DNA of 64,000 nucleotides from assembly GCA_002794775.1 (NCBI GenBank), contig NBAY01000102.1, positions 1 through 64,000 of the forward strand, written 5' to 3'. Both the position numbers and the translations under genes were made by a program. Shown here piece after piece: positions 9,701-19,362 of the stretch. This DNA comes from Porodaedalea pini. Taxonomy: Eukaryota > Basidiomycota > Agaricomycetes > Hymenochaetales > Hymenochaetaceae. Each line of letters opens with the position of its first letter. Positions within the stretch are counted from its first letter, which is position 1. A model generated the notes under the pieces. The model searched no databases and was not told the DNA's origin. It was given only the letters and a program-made list of their open reading frames with translations.

Positions 9701-10602
9701 AAATTGGATATGGCAGAATTGAGTAAGAAAAGAAGGTCGTCCAGCGCCTGAGGAGAATCAATCCCTGTTAAAGAAAAGGGGAAAGAGCGAGGATTGCAGA
9801 ACTCCCCGATAAAGGTGGGTAGGTCATGCGAGCGGATAGAACGAAGAGGGTGCTGCGATGCTGCAGGCAAAAGATTAACGTCAAATGAAAAGCGAAGGGG
9901 AAAATGGTCAGAAGAAGTATCCAAGGACGGGTCTGAAACAGAAATATGGTTTATCAAAAAAGGAGCGAAATCATCAGAGGTGATGATAAGGTCAATGATA
10001 GACTTGTGTCCAGACGAGCGATTAAAGAAAGTGGGTTGGTCGTGAGGATTGCAAACAATTAAATCATTCTCGTTGATCCAGTCAACGAGGGCTGAAGACT
10101 GTGAAAAATGGGAAGATTGAGCGGGGAGGGACCATATGTCAGAATGACGATTGAAATCCCCAATGAGAATGTGAGAAGGGGTGTCGAGAGGAGGAAACGG
10201 GTGCTCAAACTCGTGTAGGGATGGGGAACTGTAAACGTTCCAGAGGAGAAGTGGGGGTAACTCTCCCCGAGAAATGGAAACGACGGTGATGTTTGACGAC
10301 AAAAGGGGAAGAACGTGTAACGAAACACGGTGAATAATACGAGGATGAACCAGGGTGCAGCACCTGGGTTTGTCGGCGGAGGATGGGCGGAATGCAGTAT
10401 AAGGAGCGAAATTGCGAATATTAAAGACTCGCGAACCAGACGAAGAAGTTTTAGATGGAACAATAGAACGGATTGTGGGGATCTCTTGGAAACAAATAAT
10501 ATCCGGGGGGGCGTGAGTGGATGAAAAGGAGCGTAAAAGAAAATCGAATGTGGGTTCTGAATTTCGAATATTTAGGGAAAAGACAGAAATCGTGTCAGTC
10601 AT
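6778..10602 (-). CDS. LINE copy 1 ORF2: endonuclease, reverse transcriptase, RNase H
   Basis: The start chosen is the ATG at 10602 (MTDTISVFSLNIRNSEP), five bases after the ORF1 stop, giving 1274 residues; the frame is open 42 nt further up. Residues about 1-240 are an exonuclease/endonuclease/phosphatase fold (ICFQEIP, GDFNRHSDIW, SIIDLIITSDD, SSDHFPL). The RT occupies roughly 480-780 with RAYRPITLVDTIGK, TVDIQGFFDNIS, NRGVPQGSPLSP and the catalytic LLAYMDDHLL. An RNase H domain lies at about 960-1090 (FTDGS, EEQEALIAAM, VSDSLNC, WLPSHQGVLGNSKADKL). Near the C-terminus is a CPDPLCTKHDVRHSLNCC zinc-binding motif. The protein would nick DNA and copy the LINE RNA in place. No disabling change was seen. 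Confidence 0.95.
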   Translation of the reverse strand: MTDTISVFSLNIRNSEPTFDFLLRSFSSTHAPPDIICFQEIPTIRSIVPSKTSSSGSRVFNIRNFAPYTAFRPSSADKPRCCTLVHPRIIHRVSLHVLPLLSSNITVVSISRGELPPLLLWNVYSSPSLHEFEHPFPPLDTPSHILIGDFNRHSDIWSLPAQSSHFSQSSALVDWINENDLIVCNPHDQPTFFNRSSGHKSIIDLIITSDDFAPFLINHISVSDPSLDTSSDHFPLRFSFDVNLLPAASQHPLRSIRSHDLPTFIGEFCNPRSFPFSLTGIDSPQALDDLLFLLNSAISNFATFFLQKRKAHTYFGPNNWWSEACTRLYRDHCRNPNPVTKKLLDIEISQAKNAFFGARLQQSDARSAWHHQYLGMARRHAPIGALRMSNGLFTMTESDKSTLFRETFFPPLTSTPEATPLPALRDIRPIEMSDIHDALHGIDRETSPGNSHISYKHLELLVEHQGQFFVDLFSLCLKMGHFPLSFKTSLVTFIPKPKRTDFTVPRAYRPITLVDTIGKLFEHILFNLLQPFFETNNLLPDAQHGCRKHRSSLTTCYELLSTILNQLFIHSSDHLEPIHYRHQYLITSILTVDIQGFFDNISHNLLISKLIRSNVHPNLIHILSSWLQNRPISFRFNNFVSPPFIKPNRGVPQGSPLSPLISVFAAADVISAYNTRFGSHRPLLAYMDDHLLYARSLSVRTNLARLRKQFQFLSLQFQSIGLSIDPDAIELLHIIPYRPIADYTFRFFLTDSPSSANASLSLPNNRVIRPSRHLTWLGVIFSYDLSPKLHFESRANKALSTLHQRHFLFNRSNGAYFQYARLLYFGLIRSVSIYGAVLFPESSFISSILQKTQNHFFHSIFHSSIHPSVAESFLSCPPLPLFIKSLSQRFLLSYFAHSKHAPAPHQYLLSSLLPNVQIPKATSFPTFTPIHSRLVMTPIPSLVQRPLAIRAFNSFFLHPPPYQYFIFTDGSIIPDAKGYHNGGHGFVIMHNQQELAVFSSAAHSRSNILFEEQEALIAAMRRISSLLANCFTPVHIHIVSDSLNCVQLIFSDDAHHADFIIVFCRLCGIFLALHHEASHITVQWLPSHQGVLGNSKADKLVKDAVSNPHRETTPNSLPNLKAQVHLDLLREWKANIVNLRGHRSVLEPSSFILHPTRSLHPFLKLSPRKMIHRSVLSRAASLMLNALDLHDRNLVPRCPDPLCTKHDVRHSLNCCSYFAHVRNSLFHQRSLPLSFSDWFRPNNFLLLIKFAYFSFRRPPDGMPLLSDLPPSYYL

Positions 10603-10607
10603 ACAGA

Positions 10608-12839
10608 TCAGAATGGAGAACGATAATTGCGGCGGGCTGGACACTCTGTTGACCTGGCGCTATGATTGCCCTGGCAGTTAATGCACAGGGCGAAGTGGTC
10701 GCACTGAAGGTTGTTGGAAGCTGTACACGGTGCGCACTTAGCGACGTGGACAGCAGTGCGATGGGGTTCCGAGCAGATCGCGCAACGGGCTACGGATCGA
10801 CATTTAGATGCAGGGTGTCCCAAGCGATGGCAGTTATCGCATTGGTTGATGGTAGGACGGGCCTTCATTTCCTCAAGTCGGCGGATGACTCCAAACACTG
10901 GAATCGATCTGTTGTTATGTAAGAAGAAATGGTCGAAACATAGAGCATCGTCTTTCAGGACGACCGATACATTGCAATAGTCGCGCTGGTTAAGGCGCTC
11001 GATAGAAGACATGAACCGAGGTGGGAACATGAATTCATGCCCCTCGAATTGAGGTAGCGAGGAGATTTCGTCAATAAGGTCCTTTTCTGAATAGATAAGG
11101 TTAGTGTCTTTGTCGTAAACCGGGACTCTAGGGATGACCATTTTGAACTGAGGCGACGGAGTGAACGCCTTAGCTCCTGAGATGTTAATAATGCGATTAA
11201 GCTGAGAAACAAGTGTGCTGTGTTGCGAATCAAAGTCGGAGCGAATGTTAGTGAACGCGATTAGTAGGTTACTGTTGGAAGTGTATTCCACGTTCAGGAT
11301 AACGAGATGTTTGAAAAGCGGATTGCCCTTGAGGCCCGCACGAACTGAATTTTTTACAGATAATGGGGACGGGCGAACAGCCAGGTCTCCCGGAAGTGAA
11401 AAGAAGATCCGACGGACGTTGCGAACACGGGTATTGACCGATCCGTTAGACCGGTTAATGGGGACTGTAGAGACTTCCCCTTGTGGGCTCTGTTCAGTTA
11501 TACGCACTACCTTTGTAGGGGTAGGCTTGGGCTTCTTTTGTGCCGCTCTGGCGTACGTTACTGTTGTGAACCCCTCCTGGTCGGCACCGACTGACGCGAT
11601 GGGTGGGTAGTGAATCTGGGTCTGGGAGCCTCGAGGGGCATTGTGCTCCGAATGAGCATAACCGTCAGGCGCGATGATGACGCCCTCTGTGGTCATGCGA
11701 TAGCCCGAGCCTGGAACTCGGGTCTTGGCGACGGCGTCAGCGTACGCGGTTTTACCGTTCTTAGGGACCAGAACGCGTTGTTTGACAATGGGGCCTGGAG
11801 GAGGGAACCTAGGATCATGTGTGAAGCGAGCCCCAAGGGGGTCCGGTAGAATTTTCTGCTGTTTATGTTGATTAAGGTTAGTGGCAACGGACAAGTGCAT
11901 AGAAGAAACTGGGACGTCTGAAAGTTGTTTTTCGATTTTGTTGGTTTTCTCTGAGATGGATGAGACGACTGCGGAGAGGTGCTGGATGGATCGGGACATC
12001 GAATGCATAGTGTCCGTGATTTCCTGATCACGGATCGTCTGGCTGTTAACATGAATATTCTCAAAAACGTGTTTGAATGAAGGAGAATGGATACAGAAGG
12101 TTGAATGGAAGGCCTCCAGGCTTTCGTTGGCTTGATTGGAAAGGTTAGTTTCATCATCCAATCCGTTAGCGTGGCTTATCCAGGATACGAGGTTGGATCC
12201 TATATTAGCGAGGATGCCCCCAGCGCGAACCGGATCGTCGAACCAGGGTTTATCAGATGACCAAGTCGGCTGCGAAATGAGCGTATTGATAGTGTCGATG
12301 GTTTCTTTGGTGAGGCTCGCAAAGGAAAGGTTAATCTTCTCGGCGATGGCCGGATCGTTCATTTCATCGATGTCGTCCATAACGTTGTCAACTTGGGGAG
12401 CCTGACTAGTGTGCTCGTCCGGGATATACAAATCATCGTCCATGGCGTCGTCGTCAATTCGGGCTGGGGGTGGGATAGACCTATGTTCCTCCTCTGAGTT
12501 CGAACGCTTGAGTGTGTTCTGTGATTCGATATCGGGGGTCGGGGGAAGGTCCCCTTGTTTACGAAGTTTGGCGGCGTGTTCATCTGCCTCGACATCGGGG
12601 GACCACTTGGCACGATTTGCTTGTACGGTAGCACATACGTTGTCATCGTGGTTATAGGTCTTGTCGCGACCACAAATGACACATAATTTGGCGGTCCCAC
12701 TAACACAATGGCGACTGTGATAGGGGAGATCCTGTTTACACTCCTCACACTTGGTGGGGTCCTTGGGATTAACAAGGGAGCGGTACGACTTTGTTTTATT
12801 AAGAGACGCTTTTGCTCTGGTCAACATCTTGTTGTCCAT
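10608..12839 (-). CDS. LINE copy 1 ORF1: Gag-like nucleic-acid-binding protein
   Basis: The 743-residue product begins MDNKMLTRAKASLNK. Near the N-terminus is a Cys/His cluster (KCEECKQDLPYHSRHC, then CVICGRDKTYNHDDNVC) that looks metal-binding. An acidic region and a helical, possibly coiled-coil segment follow (SMSRSIQHLSAVVSSISEKT, about 280-310). The C-terminus carries CCHC-like zinc knuckles: CDNCHRLGHPASKC, CAICSEPHRTAVHVAKC and CINCQGNHSARSTEC. Such ORF1 proteins coat the LINE RNA in the transposition particle. The stop (TGA) is followed after five bases by the ORF2 start codon, suggesting coupled translation. The product is very similar to ORF1 of copy 2. Confidence 0.93.
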   Translation of the reverse strand: MDNKMLTRAKASLNKTKSYRSLVNPKDPTKCEECKQDLPYHSRHCVSGTAKLCVICGRDKTYNHDDNVCATVQANRAKWSPDVEADEHAAKLRKQGDLPPTPDIESQNTLKRSNSEEEHRSIPPPARIDDDAMDDDLYIPDEHTSQAPQVDNVMDDIDEMNDPAIAEKINLSFASLTKETIDTINTLISQPTWSSDKPWFDDPVRAGGILANIGSNLVSWISHANGLDDETNLSNQANESLEAFHSTFCIHSPSFKHVFENIHVNSQTIRDQEITDTMHSMSRSIQHLSAVVSSISEKTNKIEKQLSDVPVSSMHLSVATNLNQHKQQKILPDPLGARFTHDPRFPPPGPIVKQRVLVPKNGKTAYADAVAKTRVPGSGYRMTTEGVIIAPDGYAHSEHNAPRGSQTQIHYPPIASVGADQEGFTTVTYARAAQKKPKPTPTKVVRITEQSPQGEVSTVPINRSNGSVNTRVRNVRRIFFSLPGDLAVRPSPLSVKNSVRAGLKGNPLFKHLVILNVEYTSNSNLLIAFTNIRSDFDSQHSTLVSQLNRIINISGAKAFTPSPQFKMVIPRVPVYDKDTNLIYSEKDLIDEISSLPQFEGHEFMFPPRFMSSIERLNQRDYCNVSVVLKDDALCFDHFFLHNNRSIPVFGVIRRLEEMKARPTINQCDNCHRLGHPASKCRSVARCAICSEPHRTAVHVAKCAPCTASNNLQCDHFALCINCQGNHSARSTECPARRNYRSPF

Positions 12840-12913
12840 AGCGAGTGAGAGAAGAAACGGATTTGAACTGCAAGTTTCCCACGGTCAAGATGATGATGGT
12901 AGGAGATCAAGAA

Positions 12914-12924
12914 GTGCAACTCGC
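12914..12924. repeat. Target-site duplication at the 5' end of LINE copy 1
   Basis: GTGCAACTCGC is an exact copy of 6622-6632. It is followed by host sequence leading to the roadblock gene, whose start codon lies 52 bp further on. Confidence 0.95.
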
Positions 12925-12976
12925 GGTAATTGCGCACCCCCAAGACCATCGTCGCCTTCATCGCCACTGCTGCCAA

Positions 12977-13590
12977 ATGGTGAGACCATATCTCGTTGTA
13001 TTCTCAGTTTCTAATTGTTCGCTATAGGCAGCAACGTCCCCTTCGATCCCTTCTACGTCTTCGTCGTTTCCAGTCTCGCCCGCAACGTCGAGCAAGCAGT
13101 TTGTTGTCGCCTCAACGAATGGCGCGTCATCAGCCACCCTCGTCACTCCGCCTGAGCTTGAGCAGACCCTTTCCATGCTTTCATCACACCGTACGGTACT
13201 GGGATATCTTCTATTATCGCGTACCGCGCCCGTCAGGATCATCCGACATTCTGGAGTCGTATTCGAAGGCGAGCAGGGGCGGAGGTACGCTGGCGCTGTG
13301 GGCAAGATTGTGGAAGCCGTACGCAGCGGCTTAGAAGACGTTGGAGCGAATGGCGGCGATACGGTGAGCTAACATTGACTCATTCATGAGATGCGCATCT
13401 GACGACTGAGTCGGGTAGGACGAAGTGCGGTTTATGCGCATTAGGACGAAACGTCATGAGTTGATGATCTCTCCAGGTGTGTCGCCTCCCTCCACGCACC
13501 TTGCTGTAGTTTCATATCTGATCTCCTTCAATCTCTCAATCTACAGACGAGCGCTATCTTCTTGCTGTGCTGCACGATCCCACGTCGTGA
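12977..13590 (+). CDS. Dynein light chain, roadblock/LC7 type
   Basis: Exons 12977-12979, 13028-13363, 13419-13476 and 13547-13590 give 146 residues with all introns GT-AG and phases in register. A Ser/Thr-rich N-terminal extension of about 40 residues precedes the roadblock fold. The fold runs ELEQTLSMLSSHRTVLGYLL, YAGAVGKIVEAVRSGLEDV and DEVRFMRIRTKRHELMISPD, ending ERYLLAVLHDP, the pattern of DYNLRB/robl proteins. These dimers bind the dynein intermediate chain in the cytoplasmic motor. The start codon is the last three bases of exon 1, directly before the donor GTGAGA; no other ATG fits the frame upstream. LINE copy 1 lies head-to-head, leaving 52 bp of host sequence before the start, so part of the promoter may now be LINE sequence. 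Confidence 0.88.
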
Positions 13591-16500
13591 TCTCAGACAG
13601 CACTTCTATTACTGCCTTCCATCTCGCAATCATTCTGACGCTATGTATACTCGGTTGTATTCCTATCAAACGATACCAGTCGTAAAACGATGTCACTTGT
13701 GATCTGCGCGGTGGCCAACTGAGCAGCATACGGAAACTCACAACAAACCAAAGGAAACAGAAGTGCCTTGCCAACGAACAACTTAGAGCTGGACCAGTGC
13801 TACAGGCATTTCATCTTGTAGCTTTTTCCAAATTTCCGCGTCGCAAGCGTAACGACCTGTTTGATTGTGGTATGACATCCGCTACTTTCTATACCTGCCT
13901 CTACTAAAATAAACTCCGCGATTGCTTCCATCTGGGTACATTGATCTTGTGGCCTAACTTCGCTTACGATGCTTTTGCAACACAACGCCCGTGGGCTCGG
14001 GGCAGAAGAAATTGAAATGTCTTTGCGCATCACGTACGTTTGAGCGAGTTTGGAGTCTCTTGAACGTCTCAAGCATGCTGCATGGAAAAATTTCGGATGC
14101 ATTTCCAGGATCACCCTCGAGTTCGTCAAAGAAATTTAGAGTCATGGGGTTGACAAGTAAAGGGGCAGTTGTTGTGATCTGCATGCAACCACACTCCTGC
14201 CGCTGTATCGGATTTATGAAGAACATCGAAGAGCGCCCGCGCAATAAATGTTCGGTTGCTGGAACGGCGTAGTATTATACTAGACAGAATTTGTATTCAA
14301 ACTCAAGTTCTGAATACTGCAATGCTTTCCGTCATGTTGTGCAGGCGTCGTATGTCTTCTCTGCCAACTGACTCTTGCCAGCTGAAGCTGCTCAACAGAT
14401 GTTGGAAACCATCAAGCTATTACGACGCGCCTCCTTTTCATACTTATCTGAACTTTCAAAACGTCCTTCCATCCACTTCTGCGCATCATTCAGAGTTCCA
14501 GTTTCAACGTTTGTAGTCTCTAGCAACCGAAGACATTGTCGAGGTAAAGTTTACCCAATAGTAACTGCCAGGGCGATGCAGAGTCGAAACGAGTACACCC
14601 AAAGCGGCTAGCAACTGTCTCCGCTCCAAATGCCGTTCGCCGAGATACCTCGGACCGAATTCGTGCGTAAGTAGAGTTTTGGCCGGTCCGCGCAGAATAA
14701 AGTCTTCTGATTTTTGCTTCATTTTCTCTCACCGAGTGCTTCTCGCCACTGATGAGTTGGTTTGGGACGTTTCTTTCATCTAGATCTTGGTGATCGCTAG
14801 TCCGTTCTCTCTCTCAGCCTCCGGATTTGGAACAACCTTCAACCTTCAGACGTTATGACGGACTCTCGTTTTGGGGCGTCTATCCACAACTTAACGAGTC
14901 GAAGCAAGTCGTGCTAATCCTCAAAGCCCTGTTTCCGCGCACATCTTTTAATATTCCCGAATGAGCTCGTGTTATTCCCATCGTGCGCTTCTTGTGAATC
15001 GATGCACTTTCCATGAGAAATTGGTCGAAGTACTCGCTAGCTTCGAGACCTTGGATTCGGCTATCGGACTAGCGCGCTTCGTATTCCTGGCGGATGTAGC
15101 CGTCTTAGCATAAGTGAGCTGAAGCAGGTTCACTCTCAGTACATGAGGCTCACGTCGTCGACCACGCGCTGCTTCTAATTTGATGGAGGGTTCGGATACT
15201 ATGTTGAGGGAGAATTCTTCCATTCTGCGTTGTCAACGTCGGCTGTCTGCAATGACAACGCCTTACGTGTGAGTGACCTTGAAAGTGCGGTGCATTCATT
15301 CGCTCACCACCGCTGTATGGCAAGTATGCAAGACTGATCTGCTCGGGCGAGATATGCGGAGTCTTTCGCTGATCTCCTTCGGATGCTCGGTATCGGAGTC
15401 CGAAGCTGGTATCTACAAATTCCCGTCCCTTGATTCTCGAATTTGCACTTATTGGAGAGGTACCCATCTTGGAAGCCACGAATCCGGGGTCTGGGGCACC
15501 ATTCATCCTGCTTCGAACCATTTCGAACTGGAAAGGAGATGGCAGTTTGTACAACTTCCTATGGACGGCTGACCCTGAAATACACCAAGCAGAATCCATC
15601 TTACTCGCAATTTCGCACTAGTACTCACGGTCTTCTGCGACTAGTTCATCCGCCGGCATTGAATACGTCGAAGGCCTTTTTACTAATGTTTCCGAAGATG
15701 CTATGCTGACGCGGGCGGAGTCTACGGACATCCCAACTCTATCGCGAATTCCCGAACGATGGGTAATGAACACGTGGCAGGCCACGTGAAACTCGGGGAG
15801 TTTAACGATAATTTACTGTTTCTGCCTGAAGTTGCCTCCTAAATAGTTTAGCGGTCACGGCGTCTTCAAACAAGAAAAATATCGGAGAAACCACATTCGT
15901 GGGAGTCTTCTACTTGCTCCTAGCAGCTGACTTGCGTTTAGTTGCTTCGGCCTTCGTGCGCGTTGATATTCTACTTTATGGGCTTCGCCGAATTCTAATT
16001 GAAAATCAGCAATGCATCGCTCAAGGTCTCTAAACTAGTCTCGTTTCTCGAAGGCACGAACTAGTCTCTCTATTCGCCTCGCATTCTCACTACACCTCTA
16101 TGTCATTGGATGAGTGTTGAGGCTTGCCTCTGAGACAAGCTTCAGAACACAATCATCGAAGCCACCGGTGAGTGCAAGTTCCTCGAAAGTTTCCGCTCGT
16201 AACTCACATGCCATTTCAGCGATGGCAAGTGACGGTCCGCCTCTTCTCTTTCTACAGCTTTGCCGCCTCGCGATCCTCGGATTAAGATACCCCTGGCGAA
16301 GACTGGAGAAACGTACCCTTCTTTCATAGAAATCTATCAAATAAGTCAGCGAGCTCCTGTAAATTTCCAGCAAGAATTGGTGATATGCATGGCAACTAAA
16401 AGGCTAAAACGGAGGCAGCAGTTAGGGTCATAAGTCAATCGGACTCGCGATGTCTCGTGGCATAGGTTCAGCGAGCTTTAGCCAAGAGCAATTTATTAAG

Positions 16501-17417
16501 GATATCCCACCGCGGAGCTTCGATGTGCCTCTTGACCTGCTATAGACGGATTTGCATTCCCTTACGACGGTTCCGTCAGCGTTCATTCGCGTGGGACGTA
16601 TAATGTAGGGACTCTTTGATCCCGTGTTCCGTTCATATAGATTACTTCGCTGCGAATCAAAGTCGGCCGAAATCAGATAGAAAGATTGATCAGTCATTCG
16701 CAGTATGTGTATCATGACGCCTTTTCCCGGACGCAATGCTAATTCTCATCAGCGGACTCTAGGCCATACGGAAGTCGGGACCCGGTTGCAATGCTGAGCT
16801 TACAATACGTTCGGCTGGAGTTGCTGACCTGACAGACAGCGCCTTCCTTTGCGACGACTCAGTGCTCCATAAAACACCAACAGTATCAAAGCAGGGAAGC
16901 GAATATGGGAGTGTCTTAAATATACTGCATCCAACGCCTTTACTCGCCTTGCGGCTAGAAGTATCTTAATGGATGGGAGCCTCGTCCGTAGTTTAAATTT
17001 AACCCTTCAGTGAGTCCATGGATATAATTTTCGAATGCGCTCGGAGATTGAAAAGGATAGGTCGCGAAGGCATCCATACCCGGCGATTCCAATCGACTGG
17101 AATTTTCTTGATGTAGCTTGTTTGTCGTTATGCAACGGCTTTGTGATCAAATACTCTATAGAAATCCTTCTGGAAGCTGTGAACCAACCCATCTTTGCCT
17201 TTTGGGTTTGCACCCGCATATAAAGATCGGCTGATTGTCGACAGAGGCGTTCAGTACTCCCCGCTCCGCAACGCTTTGACCTTGGGCCACTTGTCTTGCA
17301 CATACATTGCCTCTTTTCCACCTGCTGGTCAGAGACTACCTTGCGCGCTGCGGCGACTGCGCAAGTACCACTCTTTACCTTTCTGTTCTCTTTGACTCTT
17401 CCCAGTCTTCCTTGATC
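13591..17417. other. 3.8-kb stretch without a recognisable gene
   Basis: All open frames here are short and on both strands, and none joins into a protein I recognise. The most protein-like pieces are 15430-15621 (+, MILEFALIGEVPILEATNP) and 13954-14244 (-, MTLNFFDELEGDPGNASEIF). They could be relics of lost genes or rapidly evolving small genes. No transposon ends, tRNA or tandem array were seen. The last few hundred bases should contain the promoter of the Zn2Cys6 gene at 17418. Confidence 0.5.
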
Positions 17418-19362
17418 ATGTGCGCTGCTCCGCCCGTCTTACCGTACTCGAACCTTCCCCGATCTTCCGGGGTGCAGGTTCCTTCTCTGAGGGGCATCAG
17501 TATTCCGCTGCTGGAACGTAGGTCCTTTAACGTCTTTTCGATCCTTGGGCTCATTTTCCGCGTTGAGACAGCATGTCCTTCGTTGTCGTCGAGCGGGCCG
17601 CCCTCTTCAGTGGACTCACCACGTGTTGCTCGCCCGGCATTATATCGCATCGATACGGACTCTGCTGTCAAAATGGTATCGCACTACAATGGGATGGTTC
17701 GAGCCATGGGCCATAGACATTCCCGCTCTCTTGAAGTCCCCTCTCAGTCTGTACCCGTCTCCGCCTCCGATCCTCTCAACAGTGCTGTCAGCGACTCATT
17801 TCTACTGCCATGGTCGAAGGAGAGTGAGCCTTCTCATGAGCTACCTTCATCTCCTCTGCTCGGTCCGTATATATCTCGTTCATGCAGGAGGAACTCCGGT
17901 GTAGTAACCTCCGTTCCGCCGCTTATGCCCGCATTGCCTTCTTTGGCTCCTGCACTTGGTCCACCTTCGCCGATCTTCGACTCTTCCGAGGACACTGCGG
18001 AATCAGAGGAGGACATCGACTCTGAGGACGTTTGGGACCTGGTCCCGTACGACATTTCCTGGGGATCAGCTTACTATGGCTATAGCGAGGGAACGCTTCC
18101 AGGTCCAGACGGTAAATGTATCTTCCTGCGCTCGCCTACTCCTCTCAAGTATCAGCGCACGGGACAAGCTTGCGAGAAGTGCCGGGAGCGCAAAGCAAAG
18201 GTGAGTCTCATCGACGCCGCGCACCAAACGGCACGCGCTGATCATTAATATTCTCTTTCGATCCTGCAGTGCAGCGGCACTCGTCCGTCTTGTGCTCGTT
18301 GTATGACCCGTGGTCTCACGTGTGCTTACGCCCCGGATTCCAAGCGCGCCAGATCGGAGGACCTGACAGATGAGAGCGGGATGTGCCCCGCGCCTACCGA
18401 TCTCCATTCCGCTCATTCAAGTCCAGCTAGCCCCCTCGCCGGGCGAATTCGAAGAAACACTGAGTACGTCACGCCTTCCATTACTCAATCTAATTCCATT
18501 GCATAAGTTCTTCGATTCTAACTCGGTATGCAATTTTAGTTGTGGCTCTCACGCCGCGCGCGTTCGTGCCCTAAACAGTAATGTCACACTGAGGAGAAGA
18601 CACAGTACCATCGGACTGTCCGTCTCAGCGCCCCTCAGTCTGGGATGCCGGGCGCCCCGAGAACCCCGACTCGCCAGACACGCAACGAGAAACAACACTG
18701 GGCGAGGGTTTCTAGGATCGTTGTTGGATCCCTTGATAGTCTTTCCTGGCGATGGCGTGGAGGGCGACGATCTATGCATTTCCGAAAGCATCCGGTCGTC
18801 TTATCAGACCCTTCCTCAGAATGCGGATTCATTTGCACCGCAAACCTCCCTTACTCCGTCTGAACTCGACGCTGGAGTGCCCGATGAAACCGCCCACGAG
18901 CTTCTTCCTGAACAAGAATCACAATGTAATGGATGGGATGCACAGGCCCTCATCCATGACGGCTTGGTTTCGAGGGAGAATTCAGCGGCGATGCGCGTGC
19001 TCCCCTCTGATCTCCTTGAGGACCGCTCAACCTGTACAGATTCCTTCCCATCTGTCTCAAGCGAACTCCGTTATTCAAATACGATGTACGATGCTGCGTA
19101 TGCTCAACAGACGCTGGATGCTGAATGCGTTCAGTCTTACTCTATTTTGGCGGCAGGTAGTGGAGGGATGTTCAATGGATGCAGTGCAGAGCTAGATTAC
19201 TACATGTCGGATGCATCCCGCATCGGCATGTTGCCTGGCGAGGATGTTCTCTGGCCGTGCAACGGCGTCGCGCAGCCGAAGGTCGAGACAGTGGGGTTTC
19301 CCTTCGACATGGATCTACCACATCGCCGTTCTAAGCCACACACCCGATTTCTACCACTTTGA
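17418..19362 (+). CDS. Zn2Cys6 fungal transcription factor
   Basis: The model uses exons 17418-18200, 18270-18463 and 18540-19362 and gives 599 residues in register. The binuclear zinc cluster is assembled across the first intron: CEKCRERKAK at the end of exon 1 and CSGTRPSCARCMTRGLTC at the start of exon 2, the C-X2-C-X6-C-X6-C-X2-C-X6-C pattern that binds DNA. It sits at about residues 252-280, after a long Ser/Pro-rich and acidic N-terminal half (SSEDTAESEEDIDSEDVWDL), which is later than in most family members. The C-terminal half is Ser-rich with no fungal-trans domain I recognise. The first exon may hold another intron near 17520-17573. Its targets are unknown. Confidence 0.75.

Larger units (their letters stand above)
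6633..12913 (-). mobile_element. Full-length LINE copy 1 (Tad-like, two ORFs, RNase H), apparently intact
   Basis: This is a 6281-bp non-LTR retrotransposon on the minus strand bounded by exact 11-bp duplications (6622-6632 and 12914-12924). It has a short 5' leader, an open ORF1 (10608-12839), an open ORF2 (6778-10602) and a 3' tail ending ATTATAAA without poly(A). The domain order endonuclease-RT-RNase H and the zinc-knuckle ORF1 match the fungal Tad clade. Copies 2 and 3 in this window share the same ends. It is the only copy with both frames open and a complete YMDD, so it is the best candidate for an active member. Its 5' end is 63 bp from the start codon of the divergent roadblock gene. 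Confidence 0.95.

Noticed and set aside
10602..10644. ORF2 of LINE copy 1 starting at 10644 and overlapping ORF1
   Set aside because: The upstream Met is not shared with copy 2 or 3, while the MTDT start right after the ORF1 stop corresponds in copies 1 and 2. The longer frame is only open by chance.
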